A stretch of DNA of 64,000 nucleotides from Schistocephalus solidus (GCA_017591395.1 WEDG01000308.1:62001-126000), one strand, 5' to 3'; shown: positions 33,670-45,712, counted from the stretch's first letter. Numbers and translations are program-made. The notes: generated by a model from the letters alone, not told the origin.

Positions 33670-36600
33670 ACTAGCGGTAAACCAGTCTTAAGGGGTGAAT
33701 GTGTGAGATTCACAATTCTCAGACGGTCAAAAATATCAGTAAATCAACAAATTCAGCCAACCAAATTTTTACGCTAATAGTGTAGTTCACTGAGTCGAGC
33801 AGCTCACCTATTTTAACATACGTGCAGCTTGTCAACCGTGGCAATTCCTTACAAAACGAAGGAATCAGAGGAAGTCATAGTCTAGAAATGTCTTTCGACA
33901 GAAACAGGGGGTGAGACTAAACCAGTCATTCCCCGTTTGTTAGGGCGTTGTCAGCCCATCAGGTCCGAGATCGCAACCACGCATGAGTTTCCCATCGAGC
34001 AGTGCTCGCATGACTGTAATACCGGGCTCATATCATGTCGGCCGAGATCGGGAATACTCAGTCACATGAAAAAAGCAACGACTGCTTCTTAATTATTTGT
34101 CGTAACTGAACTTTAATATCGTAGCAAGCATGCTGTTTTATTAATTGTCAACAAATATATTTACGCAAGCCATTGGTTTGCAGATTACATGTAAAAAGGC
34201 AAATACTTATCTATACTACTAGAATTTGTACTAAATCGGTAAAAAAAGCAGGAAAACATTGATTGAGTCATGAACGTTGAGGTGTAAGCGTGTACTTTGA
34301 CAATCGTCGCTGTGAACTGCAGTTATATCGAACCGTAGCTAAAAGCGAATAATATTCATATACGTAATATCCCCAACGTGACCTCAAACTGACCGGGCCT
34401 TTAAGCAGAGTGAGACCAACGGTGCCGCAACTTTAAGTTCTATGGTAATTTTATTGACATAAAGTGCACTAAGCCGATTTGCTGAATTAAAAAAGCAGCT
34501 TTCGAAATCGAGCAGAAAGTTTTGTTCACTGAGATAAACTAAATAGAAAATCGAAACTGGATAAGGTGGCCGCCTACTCGTGCTGCCTTCACATTTCAAA
34601 TGACTTTTCTGATCTGCCATCACATTTCATGCATGTTATGGGCTTAAACATCCAGTTGGAATAGGTTCCACGTCTCCGTTCATTAGGTTATTGCAGTACA
34701 AAATCAGCAGAGGTTAACGGCAGCAAGTCACTCGAAATACTTTCCGCCTGCAAGCCGCAATCGTTGGAGATTTCTGTGAACCGATCGCTGACTAAACACG
34801 GTTCAGCGAGCGGCACTAGGAAACCTGTCGGCTCCACTTTATTTCGTTCCCTAAGGATAAACTTGCCTGAAAAGCTTAAAGTTTTCCCAACGAGATTCCA
34901 CAGTCACCACATATGGTGCTGCTTGGATTTAGTCTTCGCGTAACAGAAGTAATTTAGTTCATTCCTTTATCTCAAGCACCGAATTAAAGGAATATTAGCC
35001 ATCATACCAGAATCTTGAAACCATACTCCCAACAAAACCGGACTCATGCTGAAAATCGATTGGTTACTAAAACTTGGGTTTAACCCTATAATGTAGTGCC
35101 CAGAAGACGGTAGCTGTGACCCAGGGAGGGAAAGGAAGACGCTAGTGAATAAAGTATACTAATAAACCTGCGTACGATGGAAAGGGGGAAACTGAAGTAC
35201 AAAAATAGTCAAAATCCGAAGGAAGACTGCCCAGTAGGGATCCGGGAGGAGCGAAGGACGGGCAGCAACGAGGGAATCTTGATAGTTGAACTCGGTCAAA
35301 AACGGGCGTTCCTGGAGTTCAATCCTCGACTGTATTTATAGCTTTTCCAGTGTCAAGGTTGGATCTCGTCAGTGATGATTGGTTGAGACATATTGGAGAA
35401 GAGAGATAAAACAAACTTATGCTACACATATTTTCCCTTAATTAATATTTAAATTATATTATTATGTTTAAAAACTTTATAGGAAACCTAAATTGTGTTT
35501 AAGTGCCAGTCGTATAAATATGATGAAGAATCGCGCGCGTGCCCCTTGAGTGGCGCGGTTTATATAACGTCCTATGAGCAACCGTGGTTCTATAAATTTC
35601 TACAAGGAGCACGTGGTTAGAACTTTCTACATTACTCCTTCCTACGAAGAGAGTCTGCTGTCCTCAGCAGCATTGTTTAATTCGGTAGCTGGTCCGCCTT
35701 CCGGAGATACCTCCATGAGTTTTCCAACTTGTTGTTCGTCCCTGACGGCCTCGGGCTTTGCAAGGAGCACGTGGTTAGAACTTCCTACAATAAGTACTTT
35801 AATTATATGTGAACGTAGGAAGAACAAAAAAATGATGAATTTTCTGCGAAAGGGTGATGAAAGGAACTGGGGACCTAAAAAGAGTCTCACTTCTATAGTG
35901 GCCGTGTACCTCGCCGAAGTTTTCGCGTGGATGATCAAACGCGCACGCTTCATTCCACCAGAAGTATTCTTCAGTGAATATTAAATCTGATTTCATTGAA
36001 CGCAATATTGCGTTATCTAAAAAATTACATCTGAATTGGACGCAGGAATCGGATACTTATGCATTATAGTTTCATAAAATAGTTTTATCACTTTTGGCAA
36101 AATTCCTATGCAGTCTGCTTAAAATCAGGTAATTACCATCACAATTGACTGGGTATCGGTCCTTTTTCTCAAAAAGATTTCAAACTTCTGACTGCCGGTC
36201 AGCATGGCTTTCTTAAAGGAATGTGCATTCTCCCAAAACTTCGTACTAAATTTAGTATAGTTCTAGTATAACGAAGGTTTTGCCGCCATCCTCCTCAAAC
36301 ACATGGAATTTTTCGACACCGTTCGTCCTTGATTGCTTGTTGAGGTACTTTCCAACAATTGTGTCCTGTTCGCAGATTCTCATGAGCATTTCAGATCTGG
36401 GCTTTATATTTTGCTTTCGCTGTTTGGGGTGACGATCGCATTCTTCTAGCAAAATCTGACGCAGATTTTTTTCTCAAAAAGATTGCAAAATTCCAAATTT
36501 CCGTTAGCATGGCTTTCTTAAAGGTAGCCATCCCCAGCCTCCGACACCGATGCTTCGAGTACTAGATGATTATGCACAATGGGCTACTTAACCGGTCAAC

Positions 36601-36695
36601 TCCCATTGGATTTCGTTCTTTGTTCATCTGTACGTTTTACTGGAGCCGCCCAACTGACTGCTCGCAATAATTGCGCATTTCAACAATAATAGGTA
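33670..36695. other. No supported gene (about 3 kb); short direct repeat inside
   Basis: Frames at 35574-35984 (plus) and 35642-35953 (minus) have no recognised motif. A direct repeat of about 27 bases containing GGAGCACGTGGTTAGAACTT occurs near 35606 and 35763, so part of that open frame is duplicated sequence. An AT-rich patch lies at 35420-35570 with TATA-like text. Another short repeat, CTTTCTTAAAGG next to AAAAAGATT(T/G)CAAA, occurs near 36170-36220 and 36478-36520. Nothing more can be supported. Confidence 0.4.
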
Positions 36696-37099
36696 AGAAT
36701 GCCTTGTATGGCCGCCTAAACAGAGCACCGCAATAGGAATCGTCCAGAATGCATGTGGCTTCACGCTAAACTCAAGGAAATTATGTTTAGGCTTAATGTG
36801 ATACTTAGGGTTAAGGATAGGTTAAGGTTTAAGTATGAGGTTAAGGTCAGGGCTGGGAGTAGGGTCATGGTTAGGCTAAGAGTTAAAACTAGTATCGTGT
36901 TAACTGTAGGGTTTAGGTTTAGGGTAGGGTTAGGGTTAACATTTAGGGGATAGTTTTGGTTTTATGTAAGGGGTCATTTTAGCGTTAGGACATGGGTGCA
37001 CTGAACTTTCCTGAAATTTACCGTAAGGTCAAATATTTTAAGTGATTGGAGTCATTCCCATTCACGTGTCCTGTTTAGGAGGCCCTGCAAGGCATCCCT
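36696..37099 (+). mobile_element. Terminal-inverted-repeat element, copy 2, with telomere-like core
   Basis: The left end AATGCCTTGTATGGCCGCC (from 36699) and the right end TTTAGGAGGCCCTGCAAGGC (ending 37093, then ATCCCTACC) are inverted repeats. The core from 36780 to 36960 is dominated by TTAGG, GGTTAAG and GGGTTAGGGTTAA motifs. The subterminal string CCTGAAATTTACCGTAAGG is shared with the copies at 41439 and 56083. The open frame 36753-36953 is a translation of the repeat, not a gene. Confidence 0.68.
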
Positions 37100-37564
37100 A
37101 CCCAGTAGTGAAATCAACGTTTTTCGCCACAAATGTTTTCCAGCTACGAATGAAAGAGCGCTCCCTTTTTCACTGTATATTCAGCCATTTCGACTGGTCA
37201 AGCCAAGTACCCACTATCGTCCACATCCAGTTTTTTACGCCTAGCTACTGCCTATCTGGCTCATGTATTCTATATTGATTGCTTAGGAAAGCCTGTTTGG
37301 ACAGTCAGTCTGTCGCACAGAATTGGTGAGTTCCATACTTCACTGTAGGTTGGAAAGATAACTCAATTCCCTCGTTTCTGTGGTGGGTTATAACTCCACT
37401 GGGATTGCCGAGTTCTCCACACCTAGGTGCCTCGTTAAGGTGTCTGTATTATCTCATGACTAGGAACAGGTAATTTTTTTGTCACAACACTGGATGTATA
37501 AAGTCCACACAGTCAAAGAACAGCTTCACCAGAACTATCCCTATCTCTTTCATTTTCTTTTAGA

Positions 37565-37639
37565 ATGAAGAAGTTCCGTCCACGCACTTGGCTCCGGCCA
37601 CGGGCGACTAGAAGCGAGGCCTCGTTATTGGGTGTGCAG
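37565..37639 (+). CDS. Unrecognised coiled-coil gene, first visible coding exon
   Basis: A strong acceptor-like tract (TTTCATTTTCTTTTAG) ends at 37563, and the exon's first ATG is at 37565. It encodes 25 residues, MKKFRPRTWLRPRATRSEAS onward, and ends at 37639 before donor CAG|GTGACG in phase 0. It can therefore be spliced straight to the phase-0 exon at 38640. Because an acceptor precedes it, this may be an internal or second exon with more coding upstream. The basic N-terminus has no clear signal peptide. Confidence rests on splice-phase agreement only. Confidence 0.42.
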
Positions 37640-38639
37640 GTGACGGAGGTGAAGGCGGATGAGGAGGATTCGCAAACTAGAGGTGTGTACCGAAACGGCA
37701 CCCCACGGCATTTGTGAACACTCATTTGTTTTGCTAACTGAGATCACTGTGCGAACAAGTTATCAACTTGAAATTGGCGAAGGCTGTTGCTGGGATGGAC
37801 ATTGTGTGTTACATCACGAGATATTTCAGCTTAAAAGCCAACAAGAACTATTTTAGCATCAACATATCTTATTCGTTTTTAATGTAGTTCTTTAAGGCTT
37901 ATTTTGTGGACAACCTCACACGCCGTGATTAAATTGAGTTATGTTATCCACTGTCTTACTTGGTACCGACTGTGTCCTTAAGAAATGTGTTCACAGAATT
38001 GACGACTGTGGCCGGAAAATGAAAACGCGGCATTAAAATCTTCTCAGCCGTCTACAGGGACTAGGTTCGATCATATGGCTAGTTTGAAACTTGCTATCAG
38101 GCTAAATTCAGTCTTATATGTGCAAGTGGATATCACCTTTGAAAAGTTTTTCTTCTTAGTGCGACTGCTCTCGGTCTATCGCCCGGGTAGGGAATCGGAC
38201 ATCCGGAAAACCTGTGAGGGGATTTGTCCATCGCGATCTTTCGTTAGGGCCTCTACAAGGACTTGTGTGACTCTCATTTTAGATACATTTTTACGGATTG
38301 ACATTTACTCGGGCTGTGCAGTTTTTTAAACATTTACCGGCTAGCTAGATCTCTCTCTGTTTTACCGGCCTACTTTTATGGATCTATAGGCCTTCAAAAG
38401 GCATCTGCCATCCACTGAAGAATTTTCTGCTTAACTGTTCTTTTCCACTTTTGGTCCGTTTGCGTATTTTCCCTGCAACATCTAGAGCACTTCTCACTCT
38501 ACCCGTGTCTGTTTTTTACATTAAAATTCGGTGAGCTAAGTGTACATGTACTTGACTAAGTGTCTTGCTTGCTCTGGCATACTACACTTTCGTGATGTAG
38601 TTATGTGGTGATCTCCTCAATTCCCCGTCTTTATTGCAG

Positions 38640-38821
38640 AAGATTGACGCCGGAACGCAGTCATTCTTGCGACACGAAGCAGAATCGGAGGCCTTCGAAC
38701 AGCTCCAACAGCGTTGCGCACAGTTAGAGGAGGAGTTGGAGGCAAAAATGCAGAAATTACCCGTCTGCAGCTGCAGCATTGTTCCAACTTGCATGAAACT
38801 CAACTACTCAAAGAACGCCTT
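38640..38821 (+). CDS. Unrecognised coiled-coil gene, middle exon with a frame slip
   Basis: Acceptor TTTATTGCAG ends at 38639. The exon reads KIDAGTQSFLRHEAESEAFE and then QLQQRCAQLEEELEAK, a clear heptad-type coiled coil. At the A-run 38744-38748 the frame must gain one A; the next frame then continues as coiled coil (NAEITRLQLQHC, HETQLLKERL) to a donor CTT|GTACGT at 38821/38822, again phase 0. Without that correction the frame runs into intron-like sequence. The protein is probably a structural or scaffolding coiled-coil protein, but nothing identifies the family. Confidence 0.52.
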
Positions 38822-39378
38822 GTACGTGCCCTTTTATGTTCAGATAGTTTTTTAAGCCTCGGCTTCTCACCCGAATATCACTGGCAAACGGTTGTTACAA
38901 CCTTATCGTACCACGTAAACTCGTCACTGTGAGCTGGCTGAGCGACCTCGTATCACATCACTTCTACCGACAGTGCTCTCTTGCCCGGTACTGCCTTAAC
39001 TGCTGTCCGACGTGGGATGTCCATGTCGACTGACTTGCAGAGGTTAGCCAATGGCAATGCGTGTAGGATAACCAAAGTCGGCCATTCCGATAGGGTAACT
39101 GAGTGTGCGTAAAAAATGCAAACGCACCCACGTCCCGACTGTCTCCTTTGGCTGGTCCAAAGGTTTTTGTTGTTTTCTAATTGGCTGAGCATACCAACGA
39201 ATGGCTGCTGTGTGTATACGAATTTGGTACACCAACCCCTTTTGTAGTGGACTACTCTGAAATACGTCACGGGGTCAGTACTTTTTTGCCCATGCCGACT
39301 GCCAACCAACGTTTTTCGCGGAGCGGAAGTGTGTGAAAGTAACCTCGTCCTCCTTTGGTAAAACGTAGACTCCTCTAG

Positions 39379-40065
39379 TACGAACCACGGGGGCAAAATA
39401 GAGGCGTCAATATTTCCGAGGTTATTAGGGTTTTTGAACAATGCGACCAAGTAGTCAGAAATATTATAAAAGCCCTAGGGGCGGAGGCTGTCGGGCAGAT
39501 TGCGCCACTTTAATTGGTGGGCCAGAAGTTAAGTTGCGACATTTTTCGTCGATCGTGGAGGGTTGCCAAATACTGCTTATGCCGTTCAGCAGATTTTGCA
39601 TGATATATTACGGTTGCCTCCTGAAACTGATCTTTGGGCGGTTAGCCCCCAAATTTCTGTACTGCCCCAATTGTCTTCCAGGCTGCTCCCAAACAAGAGG
39701 ACTCCTGCCAGACATCACCCAGTTCGCCTGAGTTACCGGAACGTCACCTCTCCATCCCTGATCCCATCTACCCAACGGTGCTGCAGTCGATAGAAATATC
39801 TGGTCCAGCGATCCTTCCAGCGATCTTTCCTGAGGTGAGCATCCCTACACTGGGACCTCGGAGTTTGAAGTTACGTGCGAAAAGATCACGAAAGAAAACC
39901 TTAGCCAAACCGATACCAGCTCCCGTTATAATCCCTGAGTTGGAGAATAGTGATGCGGAAGAGAAATTCCTCGAAGACCTAAACCGGAACCACTATGACT
40001 TTGGGCAGATTGCCATTCCACGTGGGGCAAAAACTCTAGATCAGGGTGTTCAAGATCGACCTTAG
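39379..40065 (+). CDS. Unrecognised coiled-coil gene, last exon(s) with apparent one-base losses
   Basis: After acceptor CCTCTAG at 39378 the frame opens in phase 0: YEPRGQNRGVNISEVIRVFE, then VVRNIIKALGAEAVGQIA. It then passes to a second frame near 39510 (LIGGPEVKLRHFSSIVEG) and a third near 39560 (LPNTAYAVQQILHDILRL and DLWAVSPQ). Near 39681 it returns to the first frame, AAPKQEDSCQTSPSSPELPE, running to FLEDLNRNHYDFGQ and the stop TAG ending at 40065. Each switch equals one missing base. The last could instead be an acceptor (TTGTCTTCCAG|G) at 39681. The C-terminal part is proline-rich and basic (LKLRAKRSRKKTLAKP). The product is unknown, but the sequence is strongly protein-like. Confidence 0.5.
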
Positions 40066-41438
40066 AGTGTAAACTGACCTACTGCTCTCCGCTGTACACC
40101 GTTCAAGGAGAGGACTAGTTTTTCTCTTAGTTGTCTGCAGTCTAGAGCACAATATCCGTTTGCATTTTACTGCCAAGAGGAGAATCAGGCAGACGGAAGA
40201 AGCGGTAAGAAATATTACTGAGGTGAGGGAATCCAAGCACAAAATGGTCAAGGTATGCGTCGCACTTCTACCTAAACGTCAGGCTACAGAGCTTGGATCA
40301 GTCCGAATGTGTGGTGAACACCATCAAGGTCAGTACGACTTCGTCGGGGCACCAGACTGATTTCCTTGTGTATCTATAAGCTTAGAGCGTTTGTCCTATT
40401 GCCCTCATCATACCTCTAAGAGTGGACACTACGAAGAATCAAGAAGTGAAGAAGGAATAGAGACCTTCATCCATTTCATGACCCTTAGTTCAAACCTTTA
40501 TCAGAAGATTTGTCATTATTGACAAGAGCTTGCTCCTATCTACATTATTTGTCCTCGACAAATCCACTCGAAACGGGCAGACAGCAGCCTTCGCTCGTCA
40601 AAATACCCACTGAAGCCGTGATTCGGCCGACAGTGACTGCGTTAAGCGGCAAGATAGAGGAATTATTTTCTATAGTGCCTAGATTGGAAGACAGATGCTT
40701 TCATGCACCTCACTAGAACACCAGTTTAACGTCCCAGAATTTTTATGGACGCATCGGAACGAGTGTTTATTGACTGGTGGGGAATGTTCGACGTGTGGTA
40801 ACTATGCTCTCTGGTCTCAAGGATCCACGTCGCAGCTGCATGGCCATTCTCTTTTCATCAATGCGGATAAATGGGCGCTGCACAAACTCAAACAGACGAG
40901 GATACTCTGACAGACACGGCAAGCCGTTGCTACGCATCACCAGGCCGATTAGCGCAGGCACTTCTATCTTCGTAGCAAACGCTTGTAAGTTATGCAATAA
41001 CGGTCAACATCAAAAGTATCGGTGTACACGGTGGATACTTCAACATCTCCCCGTCTACGCACCCAGCTCTCACCCGTAGGTCCACGAAATAGTGCTCAGT
41101 CCGGCGGCCACGTTCCGGTAATCGCCCTCCACCTGCGAAGTAAACCAAATGAGGGTTTCCGGCATGGGTGTGTCTTCACACCCGGTAACACCCAGCTTAA
41201 TACCGACCTCCGAACAAAAATCACACGGAGGGGGTGACACGCAATAGGCACTGCACACCCCTTCGCGGGAAAAGAGCTGGAGACGTGCTCTAAGCAAATG
41301 TCGAATTTTGACCACCTCACCTGTGGTTATTCCAATTTGGATTAACCATCAGCTTGGACAGGCTAACAATCATACACCAATCGGTACCGTCTAAAGACTA
41401 CAAATAATGCGAAATCAATGTCACTGTTGCTAACTTCA
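40066..41438. other. No supported gene
   Basis: Short open frames on both strands (40160-40360, 40510-40716, 41070-41315) carry no motif or splice support. The start of this stretch should hold the 3' untranslated region of the coiled-coil gene, but no AATAAA is close to the stop. Confidence 0.4.
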
Positions 41439-41817
41439 GTAAGGATGCCTTGTATGGCCGCCTAAGTAGAACACGGGAAAAGTAAGCGCCCACAATATAC
41501 GTGGCACTGCGCTCAATTCCAAGGAAATTATGTTTAAGATTAAGATGAGTTGTAGGGTGAAGGTCATAGTTCGGGTTATGGTCATGACAAGGCTAAAGGT
41601 TAAGCTAATTATTGTCTTACCTCTAGGGTTTAGACTTAGGATAGGGCTAGGGTTAAGAGTAAGGTGACCGTTTAGTCTTGTGTTGGGGTAAGTGTTAGCG
41701 TAAGGACACGGGCATGTTTACTCTTCCTGAAATTTAATGTAAGGCCGCCTATTTTAAGCAGGCGGGGTGGTTCTTATTCCTGTGTCCTCTTTAGGCGGCC
41801 ATTCAAGGCATCCCTAC
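41439..41817 (+). mobile_element. Terminal-inverted-repeat element, copy 3 (best preserved ends)
   Basis: The left end GGATGCCTTGTATGGCCGCC (41443-41462) and the right end GGCGGCCATTCAAGGCATCC (41794-41813) are inverted repeats with few mismatches. Similarity extends inward through GTAGAACACGGGAA on the left and TTCCTGTGTCCTC on the right, giving arms of about 35 bases. The core (41525-41700) is made of degenerate TTAGGG-like words. The whole is about 375 bases with no coding capacity. The flanks GTAA and CTAC suggest that the arms extend a few bases further out; a target-site duplication is not obvious. Confidence 0.72.
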
Positions 41818-42429
41818 CACTAACAGTTCTTGCAGTCCGGCGCATATTGGGCCAGAATTAAAAATGGGTCATATCTTTCTTCAGATAACTGACTGTCTGG
41901 GAGGGCTACATATTCCGTCTCAGTCAAGTTCTTCTCTGCACGTTCACGAACAAATGATTGTTTTAAGCTTGGGCTATAGGGGATAATAAGGTTTGCAATA
42001 AACAAGTAAGTAGGTCTGTAAAGCTTGAATTCAACCGAAAGCTGCTAAGTGATTCGGTTGTTTGCTGGCTTTTTGATAGATTTTCTCCTCTTTGGTTAGT
42101 TAATCATTTGAAGACGGATACATGTCTATGGTTCCATTTTCGGGCAGTTGAAATCAAACACACACTTTTGAACAGCTGCATGTATGAACATTGTCATTTA
42201 AAAGTTTCTGTTGACCTATGGTAAATTGCTTATCTCATGAAATGTCAACTGAAATTCTAAAAGGTGTATTTGCTACGAAAAAAATTATTGGAGTGTAGTA
42301 GTAACATGTTTTATTGTGCAGCCTAATCCCAAGATATTACATTAGCGTCATGAGGCAGACTTTTGAATGAAACTCTTTCTGGCTGCTGGCAAAAACTAAA
42401 CTCTAAAAAAGGATTACAGAATTAGTATG

Positions 42430-43645
42430 TATGTATGCTGATGGAGGCCTACCACGAGATGCAGTCGGGAATCAACTTAGACTACAGATCAGATGAACAG
42501 CTGCTCTACACCCGACTTCCCCAAAAATCTCCAAGGCCAGCGTCCAGGACCTGTGTTTAGTGGACGACTGCATACCGAATGGTTACAACAAATGGGGCCA
42601 GGCAAACGAATATTGATCTTCTCACCTCCGGACACTCCAAATTCCGACTGAAAATCAGCTCGGAGAAGACAGCGATCATGCACCAACCCGGTGCCATTTA
42701 GCAGAATGTCACATCAATGTCACCGTTACTCAATTCACATCGGTGGACGAAGTAGCGTATCTGGATGGTAAAACTCAAAAAGACACCAAGATTGACAACA
42801 AAATCACAAGTCAGATCTCCAGCATCAACCAGGTCTTAGACTGACAAAAGCAGTCATATGGGAACGGGTGCGCAGCCTACCCGTTATTGGCCTTACAATG
42901 CTCTTTTTTGGAACAGGAGCATCAACTGTCTATGAAAGCCAAGCGAGAAAACTGTCTCTGTTGGATACTAACAGTAAATTGGCAGGAAATAATTCACAGA
43001 AATGGAAATCCTTGAAGGAACCACTGTTCGCCGTATCCACGAGCCATAATGGTGGATGCGGTTGTGACGGATGAAGCTCGCGTGCCCTAATGACTAGCCC
43101 ACGGCAACGTCGTTACGTCTGCTCGTAGACAAGGCGGACAAGGATTCCCCTAGAAGGATACTACGAAGATTGACCTCCAAAATCTCCAAACCAAGCCAGA
43201 GAACTGAGAGGACCTCGATAAAGATCTGCAGGTGTAGTGCACTACAGGGAAGTGTGAAGTACCCATCTTCGAAGCCAATCAACTAGCCTTTGCCAACGCA
43301 CAAAGGAAACCCGCAAGAATCAAGTGCTACCGTCCCACGTCGCAAACACAGAAAGCTTGTCATCGTGACGTTCCATACATGGATAGGCCTCATTCGACAT
43401 CTCAAACGCAGTGCAGTATAAACTTGACCAACCCACCGTCCCTAGCGCAAATTTCCCGCACAAGCCCCACCAGTCAAGACACTCCCACCATTCTGCCCAT
43501 CGTCACTTCCACCGCTCTCTCTCTCACCATCAGTGTTGATTCACTCCCTACCTGCCCTCATTGCGACCGCCCTTTTGAATCATCCATCGGCCTGATCGGT
43601 CACTTGCAGCTTCATCACACCGCAACCGGCAAACCTGTGCTTTAA
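42430..43645 (+). pseudogene. Decayed LINE copy of a related subfamily (RT remains and one C2H2 finger)
   Basis: Around 42540-42850 the plus strand matches RT motif C onward in broken frames: a GTCCAGGACCTG(T)...GACGACTGC counterpart of the FADDCAL region, then AGAAGACAGCGATCATGCACC (motif D KT.VMHQ), and AATCACAAGTCAGATCTCCAGCATC (motif ..RISKAS). At 43379-43645 an open frame ends with a well-kept finger, CPHCDRPFESSIGLIGHLQL and HHTATGKPVL. The finger keeps both Cys and both His. Stops are frequent before it, so the element is dead. Confidence 0.6.
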
Positions 43646-43839
43646 AGTCTCAACATACGACCGCCACAGGCCTCCTCTGTCACTGTCTCAGAGCTGTATT
43701 CAGCATTCGCACTTAGGAACGTCTTCAGTAAAACGGCAGAGACTCGGCCGCATCCAAACACCTCCCTCTGCATGCTCGCACGACCGTTGGATCGGTGACG
43801 GTGAATCACGCGTGAGTTACTTTATAGTAATAATAGATT

Positions 43840-44217
43840 TCCTCGCCTTGTAGGGTCGCCTAAACAGGACACGGTAATAGGAACTACCACGCCAGCCTAA
43901 AATAAGTAAACTTACGTAAATTTCAAGAAGGGTAAGTGTTCCCTTATCTTAACGCTAACATGAACCCTAACATAAAACTAAAGTGTCACCTACCCTAAGC
44001 TCTACCCTAAGCTTCAACCTTACATGTAACACTGTGGTTACCTTAACCCTTAGCCTTATCATGACCTTAACCCCCAACTCTGACCTTAACCTCAAAGTTA
44101 AACCTAACCCTTAACTTAACCCTAACTCCCACCTTAATCCTCAACATAATTTCCTTGGAATTGGGTCGTTCCTTTTCCCTTGTCCTGTTTAGGTGGTCGT
44201 ACAAGGCCTCCCTACCG
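43840..44217 (-). mobile_element. Terminal-inverted-repeat element, copy 4, reverse orientation
   Basis: The left end CCTCGCCTTGTAGGGTCGCC and the right end TTTAGGTGGTCGTACAAGGC (to about 44207, then CTCCCTACC) are imperfect inverted repeats. The core (43930-44160) carries CCCTAA/CCTTAAC-type words, the complement of the core in the other copies, so this copy is inverted. The string AATTTCCTTGGAATTG near 44149 matches CAATTCCAAGGAAATT at 41516 in the complementary sense. Confidence 0.66.
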
Positions 44218-44646
44218 ATTTCCACAGCATCTACCGGACTCGCTCCTATGCACCCACGGGAATAGGTTCTCCCCTCCTATGACAGGTGACTTAGGGCTAA
44301 ATTATAGGGGGTTATGTTTAAGATTAGATTAAGGGTTATAAATGGGGTTAGGGTTGAAGTAGTGAATCCTGTTGTCATACCTGCCATCCGTCTTAAATGT
44401 CAATTATTTAAATCTCTCTTCACCCGGGGTCCGTTTCAATATTCGCCACCGGTGGATGAATCTGATTCCCCATGCCCAGGCATACACAACCTTCTTAGAC
44501 GTTCCCGTGACACCTTTCAACTGATCGATGTTTTTCTCTTTCGCCTCGACGTACATGAAACAAAAAATCGATACGTCAGGCGAAATGACGGGAGGCTATA
44601 GTCAGTTAAACATAACGCGCCCTGTCTGCAGCCGACCAGGGGTGGA
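44218..44646. other. Upstream region of paralogue B
   Basis: No gene is supported. A short TTAGGG-like patch (44300-44360) may be a scrap of the inverted-repeat family. The promoter of paralogue B must lie here or further up, but no core element is convincing. Confidence 0.35.
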
Positions 44647-45026
44647 ATGGCCCGAAACACCTTTGCTGATGTGCGATCGACTAATTTTATGAAGGATGGC
44701 TTCCGTAAAGAGGATGACTCTGCGCTGAAATTTTTCATCAGACACAAAGACGAATTCCTATCAGACGAAGCATGTGGCGCGAACGCCCTAACGATGCGTA
44801 ATAAGTTGGCCAGAATAATAGCCGATCAGGAGCGATCGTGTGCCTTGGCCCGAGAAAATGAGGAGAGAAGGCGACAGGAGGCAGAGGAAAGGGCTAAAAA
44901 GGAAGAGGAAAGAAGGAAGAATTATGCCAGGAAATCTCCGGATTTCAGTGCTGTCAACATGCGACCGGCTTCTCCGAGGACAAGGTCTCTCCTCTATGAT
45001 GGAGTTTCACAAGAGGGAGCGGGCAG
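44647..45026 (+). CDS. Unknown two-exon gene family, copy B, exon 1
   Basis: Starting at ATG 44647 (MARNTFADVRSTNFMKDGFR), this exon gives 126 codons plus two bases and ends at 45026 before donor CAG|GTATGC, phase 2. The order matches copy A: an N-terminal block FMKDGFRKEDDSALKFFIRH, a long charged helix (ENEERRRQEAEERAKKEEER, a likely coiled coil), then NMRPASPRTRSLLYDGVS. Frames that read on past 45026 run into intron. With exon 2 it makes a 202-residue protein without any frame problem, so this is one of two intact copies. The family is not recognised. Confidence 0.78.
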
Positions 45027-45712
45027 GTATGCGGTATGCTTACATTTAACTGCCGACAGTCACAGCGCTTTTCCCAGTACTGTCCTCAATAAAAAAAGGT
45101 ATTGATGAGGGTCAGCCGCACCTGATATTTTTACCTGACATCCTACCTCCTGTAGTATCATGCAAGATGCAGTAAAGTATAGAAAGATAACCAGTTTAAA
45201 AGTATATGAACAAATTGGAGCGAAACTCAACGTCAACTCGTCGTTGAAGAGTTGTGTAGACAGCGATTATTTTGATGTCAGGACTATTTGAATCTACGAC
45301 TCGGCTCCTTTTAGATCCTCTTCAGCGCACAGTAAAACCCCTATTCTACTTTATTTTAGCTTGTAACGCAAAGTGTTAAAGGAGTTCGATTGGGAAAGCG
45401 CGTACTTCGGGCGTTCCTAACACACAACGTCTAATTAGACCAAAATACGGGTTTTCTGTGCAGAGTTGACTGTTTTATCCCGAAACTGACGACAACTCTA
45501 GGTGATGAAAGACAGGCAGCTCTGGAGGGTCCACAGCCTGACATGTAAGAGAATTCCAGTCGGATACAAATATTAGATACTGAATCTTTAACCTTAGACA
45601 AGGACCAAGCTCAGTGAACCTTTTCATGGATCAACTAGCTTTTCGTGCTTTGTGGGTGACTGCAACATCCACTGAAGGGTGTTATTCATGAACTTCAATT
45701 TCCTCTAACTAG

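Noticed and set aside
35090..35600. Solo LTR beginning TGTAGTGCCC
   Set aside because: A TATA-like patch is present, but no matching terminal inverted bases, second copy or target-site duplication was found, so it cannot be supported.
36753..36953. 66-codon frame rich in Arg, Val and Leu
   Set aside because: It is the telomere-like core of an inverted-repeat element read as codons.
28990..37000. Interstitial true telomere or chromosome end
   Set aside because: The TTAGGG-like words are degenerate and always lie inside elements with defined inverted-repeat ends, so they do not mark a telomere or fusion point.
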